Assembly: GCA_048463395.1 (NCBI GenBank)
Contig: DBFWPL010000025.1
Location: 10,675-74,674 of the forward strand
Length of the DNA stretch: 64,000 nucleotides
From: JAGAJR01 sp048463395
GTDB taxonomy: Bacteria; Pseudomonadota; Alphaproteobacteria; RF32; CAG-239
Direction: 5' to 3'
Positions within the stretch are counted from its first letter, which is position 1; each line of letters opens with the position of its first letter. Position numbers and translations under genes: made by a program. The notes under the pieces are model-generated. The model was not told the origin of the DNA and ran no database searches. It saw only the letters and a program-made list of their open reading frames with translations. Below, one piece after another: positions 7,782 through 16,717 of the stretch.

Positions 7782-8513
7782 TTATTTTTTATTAAAACTG
7801 ATACCGCGTGTGATGATACCAATCATGATACCGAACATCAGGTAACTGGTCAGGCATTCAAACGCGACAATGATTCTGGCAATGACGGTGTGAGGGACAA
7901 TATCTCCGTAACCGACTGTGGTCATGGTAATGATACTGAAATACAAAGCGTCAATGATTCCCGCAACGCCGTCACCAAAGTCAAAAGCCTGAGGAATTTT
8001 GAAATTGTTGTGAATAGTGTTGACCGAAAGGTTGATAACGGCAAAAGTGATTGTCAGGTTGATAAAAAAGTTAGCAAATTCTCCGATATCCTGCGGGGTG
8101 GCCAGGGTGTCAGGTGTCAGCATGGAGGACAGTTTTGCGGCAAAGTCCCTGACGCTGAGATAAGCGATATAAATAATAATCAGACTTATCAAGTAGGTGC
8201 TGGCGGGTGCAAAAGTAATGTAAATGCTTAAAAAGCCGGCGATAAAGGCCACGATAGACAAGGCTTTTTTATCAGAAACATAATATCTTCGGGTATAATT
8301 TTTTCCGGCAAAATAGCGGTTTAAAAAGAGGGAAATCAGAGCTGTGAACAAGCCGTTGTAAACCGGGAGGACGACATAAATCAGTTCCGGATCCAAGTTT
8401 AGTTTTTTTGCAGGATCGGGATATAAAGATAAAATGCACAGGCTGACAAAAAAGCACAGATTAAAATCTCGTACGAAAATCTGTCGGATGTTTTGTAAGG
8501 ATATTTGTATCAT
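7782..8513 (-). CDS. Ion channel family protein, potassium-selective pore
   Basis: A 243-residue membrane protein. Hydrophobic segments occur near residues 18-35, 45-60, 80-110 and 150-165. A C-terminal pore module follows: an outer helix, then the selectivity filter MTTVGYGDIVPHT near residue 208, then the inner helix LMFGIMIGIITRGI. TVGYGD is the K+ channel signature. No RCK/TrkA domain follows, so gating is unknown. I start at ATG 8513; the longer TTG opening at 8531 lies inside the upstream hairpin. The GGAG ribosome site is itself in the 3' arm of that hairpin (see the regulatory entry). Confidence 0.87.
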   Translation of the reverse strand: MIQISLQNIRQIFVRDFNLCFFVSLCILSLYPDPAKKLNLDPELIYVVLPVYNGLFTALISLFLNRYFAGKNYTRRYYVSDKKALSIVAFIAGFLSIYITFAPASTYLISLIIIYIAYLSVRDFAAKLSSMLTPDTLATPQDIGEFANFFINLTITFAVINLSVNTIHNNFKIPQAFDFGDGVAGIIDALYFSIITMTTVGYGDIVPHTVIARIIVAFECLTSYLMFGIMIGIITRGISFNKK

Positions 8514-8516
8514 AAT

Positions 8517-8570
8517 AAAAGCTCCGTTCAATGTTTCAGATAAAGAATCTGGTCATTAAACGGAGCTTTT
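8517..8570 (-). promoter_or_regulatory. Terminator-like hairpin that sequesters the ribosome site of the K+ channel gene
   Basis: A 12-bp perfect stem (AAAAGCTCCGTT with AACGGAGCTTTT; arms 8517-8528 and 8559-8570) encloses a second 5-bp hairpin (CAGAT...ATCTG, 8537-8551). In the minus-strand transcript it lies just after the histidine phosphatase stop. The 3' arm holds the GGAG that serves the channel ATG at 8513. It could terminate upstream transcription (GCTTTTATT follows), mask the ribosome site, or both. Confidence 0.6.
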
Positions 8571-8585
8571 CAAGGTCTTAAGCGG

Positions 8586-9173
8586 TTATTCGACAAAGCC
8601 TAAGTATTTCCATTGGTCATTGTCATATTGTAAGTGAACAATGGAACCGTTCGGAATATCGTCGGTTTCAACGTTTAGAGCCATTAAGGTCTGACTGAGT
8701 GTGATTCCGTGTCCGGAGACGGCAATGTTGGAATATTTGCTTTTACGGGCATATTCGTTAAGAGCCTTGAAGATTCGTTGTTGAACTTGGCGTTTGCTTT
8801 CACCTTGTTCAAAGCGAATGTCGGCGTATTTAGGATCGGCACTCCGCCATTTATCATAGAGTTCGCCAAAGGTTTCCATGGCTTTGGTATAGTGCATTCC
8901 CTCGGCTATGCCGACGTTTACTTCAGTAAAGCGGTCGTCGAAACGGAGGGGAACTTGTATGGATTTGGCGACGATGGATCCCGTTTGTTTGGCTCGTCTT
9001 AACGGGCTGGATACGATTACTTCGATGTTTTTGTTCTTGAGAAGATTGGCGGCATTGTGAGCCTGATCAATGCCCTGATTGGTTAAAACAGAATTGTTGG
9101 TGTGGCCTTGGATTTTGCCCTCAACATTATAAGAGCTTTGTCCGTGGCGAAAGATATAGAAGTTTTTGACCAT
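8586..9173 (-). CDS. Histidine phosphatase family protein (phosphoglycerate mutase-like)
   Basis: A phosphohydrolase of the branch-1 histidine phosphatase superfamily. The 195-residue product has the phosphoenzyme-forming RHG motif near its start (YIFRHGQSSYNVEGKIQGH), the second Arg block VIVSSPLRRAKQTG, the acidic FTEVNVGIAEG segment, and the second catalytic His in IAVSGHGITLSQTL. GpmB/CobC/SixA-like members act on small phosphorylated metabolites or proteins; the substrate is unknown. It lies upstream of the K+ channel gene in the same direction. Confidence 0.85.
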   Translation of the reverse strand: MVKNFYIFRHGQSSYNVEGKIQGHTNNSVLTNQGIDQAHNAANLLKNKNIEVIVSSPLRRAKQTGSIVAKSIQVPLRFDDRFTEVNVGIAEGMHYTKAMETFGELYDKWRSADPKYADIRFEQGESKRQVQQRIFKALNEYARKSKYSNIAVSGHGITLSQTLMALNVETDDIPNGSIVHLQYDNDQWKYLGFVE

Positions 9174-9263
9174 ATCTTTTTACTCCTCAAAGCAGTTGAT
9201 GTTTGAATGAGTGCACTATAACACTTATTATGCTGATTTGCAAAAGTTTTTTAGAGAGGTTGT

Positions 9264-10448
9264 TTAGTCTTTTTTATCCAGTTTCAGCCATTTTGCCAGA
9301 GGGGCGAGCGTTTTTCCCTGAAATAGAACAGAAATGATAACCAAAAAGAAAATCAGGTTAAACAAAAATTGAGAGTTCGGAAACTGTATCATCATCGGAT
9401 AGGTGGCCAAAATAATCGGAACGGCTCCTTTTAATCCGGCCCAGCTGATGAAAACTTTCTCTCTGGTGTCAAATTTACTGCGGGTCAGGCAGGCGAATAC
9501 GGCCAGAGGGCGGGCTACAAACATCAAAAATACGGCACATCCCAATCCTATCCAGATGACTTCTCCGAGTTCATGAGGGTTTACCAACAATCCCAAAATC
9601 AAGAACATTCCGATTTGGGCTATCCAGGCCAGAGAATCGTGAAAACGTATCATTTGCCGGCGGTAGAGAAAAACGGTATTGCCAAGAAATATACCGCAGA
9701 GATAAACGGCAAGAAAGCCATTGCCACCCAGCAGTTCGGCTATGCCGAAAGTGGTTAAAACCAAGCCGACGCCAAATACCGGATAAAGACCGGCATAGCT
9801 TAGGCACCAGCGTTTTAATATGTATCCGGCCACACGTCCCAGCAAGAAGCCGATTAAAAGGCCTAAAGACATTTGACGAAAGAATGAGGTTAAGATGTCC
9901 GGAAAGTTGAATTCTGGCTGAGAGAGATAAGTAATAGCCCCCATGGAGAGCAAAACGGCCATTGGGTCGTTGCTTCCGGATTCAAATTCAAGGATTGGTT
10001 TTATGCCGGGTTTTAATTCTGATTTGTGAGAACGCATAATGGCAAAAACGGCAGGAGCGTCAGTTGATGAAACAATAACGCTTAAGAGCAAAGATACCTC
10101 AAAGGACAAACCGAGAATATAATAGGTGCTGACATACATAAATAAAGCCGTCAGAAATACGCCCAATGTGGAGAGGACACTGCCTCGTCCGGCAACATTT
10201 TTTACTTCAGACCATAAGGTTTCCAGTCCGCCGGAAAACAAAATCATGCTTAAGGCAATGGTTCCGATATAATTGGAAAGTTTGGCATCGTAAAATTGTA
10301 TGCCTCCGGGGCCGTCGGTGCCGGCAAGCATTCCCAGAGCCAAAAACAGCAAAAGAGCGGGAATGCCGAAATTATCTGAAATTCTGTTGGCAAAGACGCA
10401 GAGCAACAGCAAAATTCCGGAAATACCCATCAATATAGACAGTGTCAT
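9264..10448 (-). CDS. CPA1-type cation:proton antiporter, short NhaP2-like form
   Basis: An inner-membrane antiporter exchanging Na+ or K+ for protons. The 394-residue product covers about 12 transmembrane segments, starting MTLSILMGISGILLLLCVF. It has the family motifs FSGGLETLW, SVIVSSTDAPAVFAI (the TDAP cation site) and FESGSNDPMAVLLS (the catalytic Asp pair region). NhaP2/CvrA proteins usually have a further 150-200 residue cytoplasmic TrkA-C region, absent here: the gene ends soon after the last membrane segment (LAKWLKLDKKD). That tail normally senses nucleotides, so regulation may differ. Monocistronic, minus strand. Confidence 0.88.
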   Translation of the reverse strand: MTLSILMGISGILLLLCVFANRISDNFGIPALLLFLALGMLAGTDGPGGIQFYDAKLSNYIGTIALSMILFSGGLETLWSEVKNVAGRGSVLSTLGVFLTALFMYVSTYYILGLSFEVSLLLSVIVSSTDAPAVFAIMRSHKSELKPGIKPILEFESGSNDPMAVLLSMGAITYLSQPEFNFPDILTSFFRQMSLGLLIGFLLGRVAGYILKRWCLSYAGLYPVFGVGLVLTTFGIAELLGGNGFLAVYLCGIFLGNTVFLYRRQMIRFHDSLAWIAQIGMFLILGLLVNPHELGEVIWIGLGCAVFLMFVARPLAVFACLTRSKFDTREKVFISWAGLKGAVPIILATYPMMIQFPNSQFLFNLIFFLVIISVLFQGKTLAPLAKWLKLDKKD

Positions 10449-10571
10449 TTTTCGTGTTCCTTTTTTGTTTGGAATTATTCTGGAGAATAAATATTAATAT
10501 TTCATAACTTGAATTTATATAATCTGAATTTACGTTTATTGAAGTTGGTTAGTAAAAAAAGGAGTATTGCG

Positions 10572-11285
10572 ATGGAAAATAAAGAAACGGTTTATACTTG
10601 CAGCGGAGATGATGATGCAATCAGCCAGATAAAATGCAATCCGATGCCGCTTATTGGGGATGAAGCTCCGGAATTTACGGCAGATTCGACACTGGGTAAA
10701 ATCAGCTTTCCTCAAGATTTTGCCGGTAAATGGGTGATTTTGTTTTCTCATCCGGCAGATTTTACACCGGTTTGTACCTCGGAGATTGCCACGTTTGCGG
10801 CTTTGTCCGATGATTTTAAAGCAATGAACACTGAGTTGGTCGGAATTTCGGTTGATAGTATCAGCTCGCATTTGGCATGGCTGAAAACCATTCAGGATAA
10901 GGTTCGTTTCGGAAAATATGACGGACAGAAGATTAAATTTCCGATTGTGGCTGATGTTAAAATGGATGTGGCAAAAAAATATGGCATGATTCAACCGGGA
11001 GCCAGTGATACCAAAGCAGTGCGGGCTGTGTTCTTTATTGATCCAAACAAGAAGATCCGGGCGATTTTATATTATCCGATGTCTGCAGGACGTAATTTTG
11101 CAGAAATCAAACGGCTTTTGCAGGCCTTGCAGATAACCGACAAATATGGGATTTCTACTCCGGCGGATTGGCAAGAGGGAGATGAAGTTTTGGTTCCTGC
11201 TCCGGCTAATATGGAAGAGCTTTCACTCGGATATGAAGATGACGAGGAAGGACCATGGTTCTTTCATCGTCGGAAATTGCACTGA
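10572..11285 (+). CDS. Peroxiredoxin, Prx6 / 1-Cys family
   Basis: A thiol peroxidase reducing hydrogen and organic peroxides. The 237-residue protein has GDEAPEF (thioredoxin-fold entry), the peroxidatic Cys in FSHPADFTPVCTSEI with the conserved Thr and Arg environment, and the Prx6 C-terminal dimerisation arm (YYPMSAGRNFAEIKRLLQALQ). Extra cysteines near the N terminus (TCSGDDD, IKCNP) might resolve the sulfenic acid. Start taken at 10572 after AAAAAAAGGAG; a longer frame without a ribosome site extends upstream. The last 20 residues are acidic, then basic, and unusual for the family. Confidence 0.92.
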   Translation: MENKETVYTCSGDDDAISQIKCNPMPLIGDEAPEFTADSTLGKISFPQDFAGKWVILFSHPADFTPVCTSEIATFAALSDDFKAMNTELVGISVDSISSHLAWLKTIQDKVRFGKYDGQKIKFPIVADVKMDVAKKYGMIQPGASDTKAVRAVFFIDPNKKIRAILYYPMSAGRNFAEIKRLLQALQITDKYGISTPADWQEGDEVLVPAPANMEELSLGYEDDEEGPWFFHRRKLH

Positions 11286-11303
11286 TTACGGTAGAGGAGG
11301 GCA

Positions 11304-11369
11304 ATGGCTTCTTATGATAAACTTGTTTTTTTATTGAGAAAAAAGAACGGGAAGAGTATAAGAATCTAA
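11304..11369 (+). CDS. Possible 21-residue small ORF downstream of the peroxiredoxin
   Basis: An ATG at 11304 is preceded at close range by GAGGAGGG, a very strong ribosome site. It opens a 21-codon frame (MASYDKLVFLLRKKNGKSIRI) ending TAA at 11367-11369. It lies 18 bp after the prx stop and 25 bp before the S66 peptidase start on the same strand. The peptide has a short hydrophobic core followed by a basic tail. It may instead act as a leader for the peptidase. No homology is claimed. Confidence 0.3.
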   Translation: MASYDKLVFLLRKKNGKSIRI

Positions 11370-11394
11370 ACAAGTAAATTTTAAGGAGTTGAAA

Positions 11395-12366
11395 ATGATA
11401 CCTGCAAAATTAAAAAAAGGTGACGAAATCCGAGTTGTTGCACCTTCCAGAGGAATTAAAATTATTTCTCAGGAAGTTCGAAAAATCGCTATTGAACGTT
11501 TTAACGAATTGGGGCTGAGAGTTACTTTCGGAAAAAATACCGTTGATGAAAACTGGGATATGCTTGGAACATCCTCTGTTGAGAAACGTGTCGAAGATAT
11601 TATGGATGCTTTCCGAGATAAAAATGTCAAAGCGATTTTTACGATTATCGGCGGTTTTAATTCCAATCAGCTTCTGCCGTATTTGGATTATGAAGTTATT
11701 AAGGCTAATCCAAAGATTTTTTGTGGGTTTTCCGATATTACAGCATTGTTGGACGGGATTTATGCCAAAACAGGTTTAGTTACGTTTTCAGGTCCGCATC
11801 TCAGTTCAATCGGGATGTTGAAAGGGACGGAATATACTCTTGAAAATATGCGGAAAATGTTGATGGACAGCGGTAAAAACGAAATTATTCCGTCTTCCGA
11901 ATGGAGTGATGATTTGTGGTTTTTAGATCAGGAAAATCGTGAGTTCATAAAAAGTGACGGTTATTGGAACATCCATGACGGGAAAGCTTCCGGAAAATTG
12001 TTAGGCGGTAATTTGGGAACATTTAATCTGTTGCTCGGTTCTGAATACCGTCCGGCTTTTACCCCTGATACTATTTTATTTGTTGAAGATACGGAAGGGG
12101 CGGATATCTGCAGTTTTATGCGTAATTTGACAGCGTTGACATATCAACCTGATTTTAAAAATGTTAAGGGCTTGGTAATCGGTCGTTTTCAGAAAGGTTC
12201 AAAGGTTACAAGGGATATGTTGGAATATATGGTAAATTCAATTCCGGCTTTAAAGGAGCTCCCTGTTGTAGCTAATGTTGATTTCGGACATTCGACCCCG
12301 CTGCTGACGCTTCCGATAGGTGGCTATGCCGAAGTTTCCGGAACAGAAATTAAAATCAGTTGTTGA
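11395..12366 (+). CDS. S66 family peptidase (LD-carboxypeptidase / MccF-like)
   Basis: A serine peptidase of family S66. LdcA members trim the terminal D-Ala from murein tetrapeptides; MccF members cleave microcin C and related acyl-adenylates. The 323-residue protein has the N-terminal segment IRVVAPSRG, the nucleophile elbow FCGFSDITALL, and the Glu and His of the Ser-Glu-His triad in LFVEDTEGADI and VDFGHSTPLLTLPIGG. The sequence GGFNSNQLLPYLDY fits MccF-like members slightly better than LdcA, so antibiotic-peptide resistance is possible. AAGGAG sits 6 bases before ATG 11395; the frame also opens at a TTG two codons earlier. Confidence 0.88.
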   Translation: MIPAKLKKGDEIRVVAPSRGIKIISQEVRKIAIERFNELGLRVTFGKNTVDENWDMLGTSSVEKRVEDIMDAFRDKNVKAIFTIIGGFNSNQLLPYLDYEVIKANPKIFCGFSDITALLDGIYAKTGLVTFSGPHLSSIGMLKGTEYTLENMRKMLMDSGKNEIIPSSEWSDDLWFLDQENREFIKSDGYWNIHDGKASGKLLGGNLGTFNLLLGSEYRPAFTPDTILFVEDTEGADICSFMRNLTALTYQPDFKNVKGLVIGRFQKGSKVTRDMLEYMVNSIPALKELPVVANVDFGHSTPLLTLPIGGYAEVSGTEIKISC

Positions 12367-12379
12367 TTGGCAAGATATT

Positions 12380-12409
12380 AAAAAAGGCTCTCGTTTGAGA
12401 GCCTTTTTT
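12380..12409. terminator. Bidirectional terminator between the S66 peptidase and RND genes
   Basis: AAAAGGCTCTC and GAGAGCCTTTT pair around a GTTT loop, with A and T tracts on both sides. It serves both convergent genes. Confidence 0.85.
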
Positions 12410-12414
12410 GTTGG

Positions 12415-15400
12415 TTATTCCTGATGTTCTTCTTTCTTTTTCGAACTGTAGGTGTGTTCTCTCCAGGTTTGGAACAGAATATACAACAGAGGAATGATAA
12501 TCAGACCGGCAGCCGTACCGAGAAGCATTCCGTAGAATACCGGGACGCCGATGGCAATACGGCTGGAAGCTCCGGCTCCGGTTGCCACAATCATCGGCAA
12601 AACACCCAAAATGAAGGTGAAAGCTGTCATCAATACCGCACGGAAACGTTCTTTTGTTCCGGTTGTGGCGGCTTTAATAATAGATGAACCTTTTTCTCGT
12701 TCTTCTTTGGAGAATTCCACAATCAAGATTGCGTTCTTTGCTGCCAGACCGACCAACAGAATCAGACCCAATTGGGCGTAAATACTCAACGGCAGTCCGG
12801 TAATAAATAATCCGGCCAAAGCTCCGAGCATGGCGACAGAAACTGAAGTCAACACCGGAAGCGGAGTGGACCAGCTTTCATATTGGGCAACCAAGAAGAG
12901 GTAAGCAAAAGTCATTGCCAACATAATCAGGTAGCCGATTTGACCGTTACTGTCTTTTTCTTGGAAGCTCATTCCCGACCAGTCATAGCTGAAACCATTC
13001 GGAAGCTGTTTGGACAGTGTTTCCAACGCACCCATTGCTTGTCCGGTACTGGAAGCCGGACTTTGAACCGCGGTGACAGAAGCACTTGGATATTGGTTGT
13101 AACGAGTAACAACACGCGGGGCCAAAACTTTTTTCATGGAAATAACCGAATCAAGCGGAACCATTTCTCCTTTTTGGTTTTGAACATGCAGTTTTTTGAC
13201 GCTTTCCAAATCTTTACGGAATTTCCAATCGGCCTGAATCATTACTTTGTTTACTTGCGTACCGAAGTTAACGTCATTGACGTAGCTTGAGCCCAGATAG
13301 TTTTGCAGAATGCTGTAAATGCTGCCGATGGAAACTTTCATTGCTTCGGCTTTTTCGCGGTCAATGGTAATATAATAGTTCGGGGTTTGAGCCGTATAGG
13401 TTGTGTAAGCATATAATACGTTCGGATCCATATTGATCTTTGTCAAGATACCATGCAGGGCGGCTTCCAGTTTACGCGGATCATCCGTGTTTAATGATTG
13501 CAAACGATAATCCATACCACCGCTCATGCCCAAGCCCATAATTGCAGGAGGTTCGAATAACTGGACTTCAGCTTCCGGCATACCAATAACCTTGGCTCTG
13601 ATACGGTTCAGAATATTGGACGAGTAAAGTTCATCTCCTTTACGTTCATTCCATGGATGAAGCGTGATGATGGTCATGGCAACGTTTTCTCCGCTTCCGC
13701 CGATCATACTGACACCAACCACACTCATCACGTTGTCTACACCGGCTTCTTCTTTGATGAGCGGGTAAATCTTATCAACAAAAGCTTGAGTGCGGACTCG
13801 GGTGGCTCCTTCAGGAAGTTGGATGTTCATGAAGATAACGCCTTGGTCTTCGGAAGGGATGAATGATGTTGAACTGATGTGGAGCAGTCCGCCGACTCCC
13901 GCAAACAACAGAACCATAATCAAGAAAATAACACTGACTTTGCGTCCCAATAATCCGACGACTGAAGCATATTTGTCACGGGATTTGTTGATAACTTTGT
14001 TAAACCAGAAAAGAGGTCCGGATTGTGCCGGCTTTAACGGTTTAAGCAGGGTTGCACAGAGTGCCGGAGACAGTGTTAACGCATTTAAGGAAGAAAAAGA
14101 TACCGAGGTTGAAATCGCAATGGCAAATTGTTGGTAAATTTTTCCGGTAATGCCGCCCAAAAATCCGACCGGAACAAAAATCGCTAATAATACCAATGTT
14201 GTGGCAACAACGGCACTGGATACTTGTTCCATAGCTTTAATGGTGGCTTCTTTCGGGGAAAGATGTTCATTTTCCATAAGATAAAGAACGCGTTCAACCA
14301 CCACAATCGCATCGTCTACCACCAAACCGATAGCCAGAACCAAACCGAAAAGGGTCATCATGTTTAAGCTGTAGCCTAAAGCCATCATAACGGCAAAGGT
14401 AGCGAAAATAGAGACCGGGATGGTCAGGGTCGGAACCAGAGTGGATCGCCAATCTTGAAGGAATACATAACAAACAAGAATTACGAGAATGAAAGTCAAT
14501 ACCAAAGTAAAGACAACTTCTTCAATAGAGGCTCGAATGTATTCGGTAGAATCGTAACCGATGATATAATCAATTCCTTCAGGAAAGCGTTCAGCCAGAC
14601 GCTGCAATTCTTTTTTGACGGCATCCATGGCATCCAGGGCGTTTGCTCCGGAAAGCTGATTGATGGCGATGGCAACGTTTGGTACACCGTTAAATTTGGA
14701 AGTGGCACGATAACTCTCTTCTCCGATTTCAACATTAGCAATGTCTTTGAGGTATACCAAGCCACCTTGATCAGCCGTACGGATGATAATGTTTTTGAAG
14801 TCTTCCACCTCATTGATACGTCCCTGAGTCTGTAATGTATAAACCATCTGTTGGCTGCCGTCGCCAGGCATGGCTCCGATGCTTCCCAGGGAAGGTTGGT
14901 AGTTTTGCCCTTCAATAGCTGCTGTTATGGTGCTGACAGGTATATTCAATGCGGTGATTTTATCTGCATCTAACCAAACACGCATGCTTAAGCGTGAGGA
15001 GTAGACATTTACCTCACCAACACCATATACACGGCTTAGGCTGTCTTTTATGTTATTTTGTACGTAGTCGGACAGTTCAAGCTGAGTATAAGCATTGTTG
15101 GGAGAAATCAGACTGATAAATCCTAAAATGTTGGATGACCGGGTTTTAACAGTCAGTCCCTGACGAGTAACTTCGGTCGGAAGTTTGGATTGTGCTTGTT
15201 GAATACGGTTTTGGACTTTTACCTGAGCCATATCTCGGTCAACCCCAACTCTGAAAGTTACAGTCAGGCTATATTGAGAATTTTCTGAGGAAGAGCTCAT
15301 ATACAGCATGTCTTCAACACCGTTAATCTCCTCTTCAAGCGGAATACCGACGGTTTTGGCAATAACTTCGGCACTGGCTCCCGGATATGATGCGGATACG

Positions 15401-15534
15401 ACGACTTCCGGAGGAGTGATTTCCGGATATAAAGCAATCGGCAATGAAAATACGGAAATGATACCTGCTAGTGTTAATACGATGGAGATAACCATCGCAA
15501 AACGAGGTCTTTCAATGAATATGCGGGAGAACAT
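12415..15534 (-). CDS. RND multidrug efflux permease (AcrB/MexB, HAE1 family)
   Basis: A proton-driven trimeric inner-membrane pump subunit. The 1039-residue length is standard for HAE1. The N terminus FIERPRFAMVISIVLTLAGI and the porter segments ALYPEITPPEVVVSASYPGA and GSQQMVYTLQTQGRI are typical. The proton-relay helix GLVVDDAIVVVERV carries both Asp residues. The second half has SIYAQLGLILLVGLAAKNAI and a matching membrane block. It starts 3 bp after the adaptor gene stop in a tetR-adaptor-pump operon. No TolC-like outer-membrane gene is in the window, so that partner is encoded elsewhere. The substrate range cannot be inferred. Confidence 0.96.
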   Translation of the reverse strand: MFSRIFIERPRFAMVISIVLTLAGIISVFSLPIALYPEITPPEVVVSASYPGASAEVIAKTVGIPLEEEINGVEDMLYMSSSSENSQYSLTVTFRVGVDRDMAQVKVQNRIQQAQSKLPTEVTRQGLTVKTRSSNILGFISLISPNNAYTQLELSDYVQNNIKDSLSRVYGVGEVNVYSSRLSMRVWLDADKITALNIPVSTITAAIEGQNYQPSLGSIGAMPGDGSQQMVYTLQTQGRINEVEDFKNIIIRTADQGGLVYLKDIANVEIGEESYRATSKFNGVPNVAIAINQLSGANALDAMDAVKKELQRLAERFPEGIDYIIGYDSTEYIRASIEEVVFTLVLTFILVILVCYVFLQDWRSTLVPTLTIPVSIFATFAVMMALGYSLNMMTLFGLVLAIGLVVDDAIVVVERVLYLMENEHLSPKEATIKAMEQVSSAVVATTLVLLAIFVPVGFLGGITGKIYQQFAIAISTSVSFSSLNALTLSPALCATLLKPLKPAQSGPLFWFNKVINKSRDKYASVVGLLGRKVSVIFLIMVLLFAGVGGLLHISSTSFIPSEDQGVIFMNIQLPEGATRVRTQAFVDKIYPLIKEEAGVDNVMSVVGVSMIGGSGENVAMTIITLHPWNERKGDELYSSNILNRIRAKVIGMPEAEVQLFEPPAIMGLGMSGGMDYRLQSLNTDDPRKLEAALHGILTKINMDPNVLYAYTTYTAQTPNYYITIDREKAEAMKVSIGSIYSILQNYLGSSYVNDVNFGTQVNKVMIQADWKFRKDLESVKKLHVQNQKGEMVPLDSVISMKKVLAPRVVTRYNQYPSASVTAVQSPASSTGQAMGALETLSKQLPNGFSYDWSGMSFQEKDSNGQIGYLIMLAMTFAYLFLVAQYESWSTPLPVLTSVSVAMLGALAGLFITGLPLSIYAQLGLILLVGLAAKNAILIVEFSKEEREKGSSIIKAATTGTKERFRAVLMTAFTFILGVLPMIVATGAGASSRIAIGVPVFYGMLLGTAAGLIIIPLLYILFQTWREHTYSSKKKEEHQE

Positions 15535-15537
15535 TGT

Positions 15538-16716
15538 TTATTTTTCCTCCTTGGCAATATCTTGGGCTGATTTTATTTCTCCGACTCTGACTTTTTGTCC
15601 GTTTTTAACTTTTTGAAGTCCCTGAATGATAATTCTGTCGTCGCTATTCAGCCCGTCGAGGACAATTTGTTTGTCTTCCAGCGTTTCACCCAAGACGACT
15701 CTTTTTTCTTCAACAACGTCATCTTTGTTAACGGTCATTACGAAGTTTCCGTTTTCATCCTGAGCAATGGCTGCTTGAGGAATTAACAGGGCAATTTGGG
15801 AGTCTTTCTTGCCGACATGGATATCAACATAGTTTCCCGGGATTAAAAGCCCTTTGTCGTTGCTGTATTCGGCATAAATAGCGATGGTTGCCGTATCGGA
15901 ATTAATTTCGTTATCCGTGAAACGTGATTTCAGATGATTAATGAGAACCGTTCCGTTAGGGAGAACCAGTTCGGTTTTAATCGGGGAAGAATCTTTGCCG
16001 TTTTTGTACATTTGCCTCATGTTGAGGTAGTCTTTATCTGAAACGGAAAAGGATACGCGAATCGGATCAACCTGAACAATACGGGCCAGATCCTGAAGCG
16101 TTGAGTTGACGTAGTTTCCTTCCGTAACCTGGGCTTTGCCGATAAAACCACTTATCGGGGCTTTGATTTCGGTGTAGTCCAAGTCGATTTTGGCCAGATC
16201 AAGATTGGCTTCAGCTTGGGCAACGGCGGCTTTGGCCTGCAGGTAATTGCTCTCGGAAGTATCAAGAGTGGCTATTGAGGCATAGTTTTGTTTGCTTAAA
16301 GATTTTTGGCGGTTGTAATCGCGTTCGGCCCGAACCAGACTGGCTTTGGCACTGTTGAGTTCGGCTTGACGAAGTTCTACGGTGGCAAGATAGCGTTTTT
16401 GTTCAATGATAAACAGAATATCGCCTTCATTGACGAAACTGCCTTCTTGGAACAAGACTTTTTCAACATATCCGGTTATCTGAGGTTTCAGGTTGACGCT
16501 TTTAATAGCTTCAACGTGTCCGATGTAACTCTTTTTAGGAGAAATATCCTGACTTTCAGGCAACTGAGTTAAAACATAAGCTTCTCCGGCGGCTCCGCCC
16601 ATCATTGGCATTTGCGGGGTTAAACGACCTTTCAGAAACCAACCGACGGCTCCACATAAAAAGAGGATAACCAGTTGTTTTATAACTGTTCTGTTTTTTA
16701 CCTTACCTAAACGCAT
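15538..16716 (-). CDS. RND efflux periplasmic adaptor (membrane fusion protein, AcrA/MexA family)
   Basis: The adaptor linking the RND pump to an outer-membrane channel. The 392-residue product begins with a single membrane anchor (VIKQLVILFLCGAVGWFLKG), not a lipobox. The lipoyl half-motif VNLKPQITGYVEKVLFQEGSFVNEGD is split by a long alpha-helical hairpin (residues about 100-175, Ala-rich) from the second half YTEIKAPISGFIGKAQVTEG. Beta-barrel and membrane-proximal domains follow (GNYVDIHV, IPQAAIAQDENG). It starts 1 bp after the tetR stop. Confidence 0.94.
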   Translation of the reverse strand: MRLGKVKNRTVIKQLVILFLCGAVGWFLKGRLTPQMPMMGGAAGEAYVLTQLPESQDISPKKSYIGHVEAIKSVNLKPQITGYVEKVLFQEGSFVNEGDILFIIEQKRYLATVELRQAELNSAKASLVRAERDYNRQKSLSKQNYASIATLDTSESNYLQAKAAVAQAEANLDLAKIDLDYTEIKAPISGFIGKAQVTEGNYVNSTLQDLARIVQVDPIRVSFSVSDKDYLNMRQMYKNGKDSSPIKTELVLPNGTVLINHLKSRFTDNEINSDTATIAIYAEYSNDKGLLIPGNYVDIHVGKKDSQIALLIPQAAIAQDENGNFVMTVNKDDVVEEKRVVLGETLEDKQIVLDGLNSDDRIIIQGLQKVKNGQKVRVGEIKSAQDIAKEEK

Positions 16717-16717
16717 T

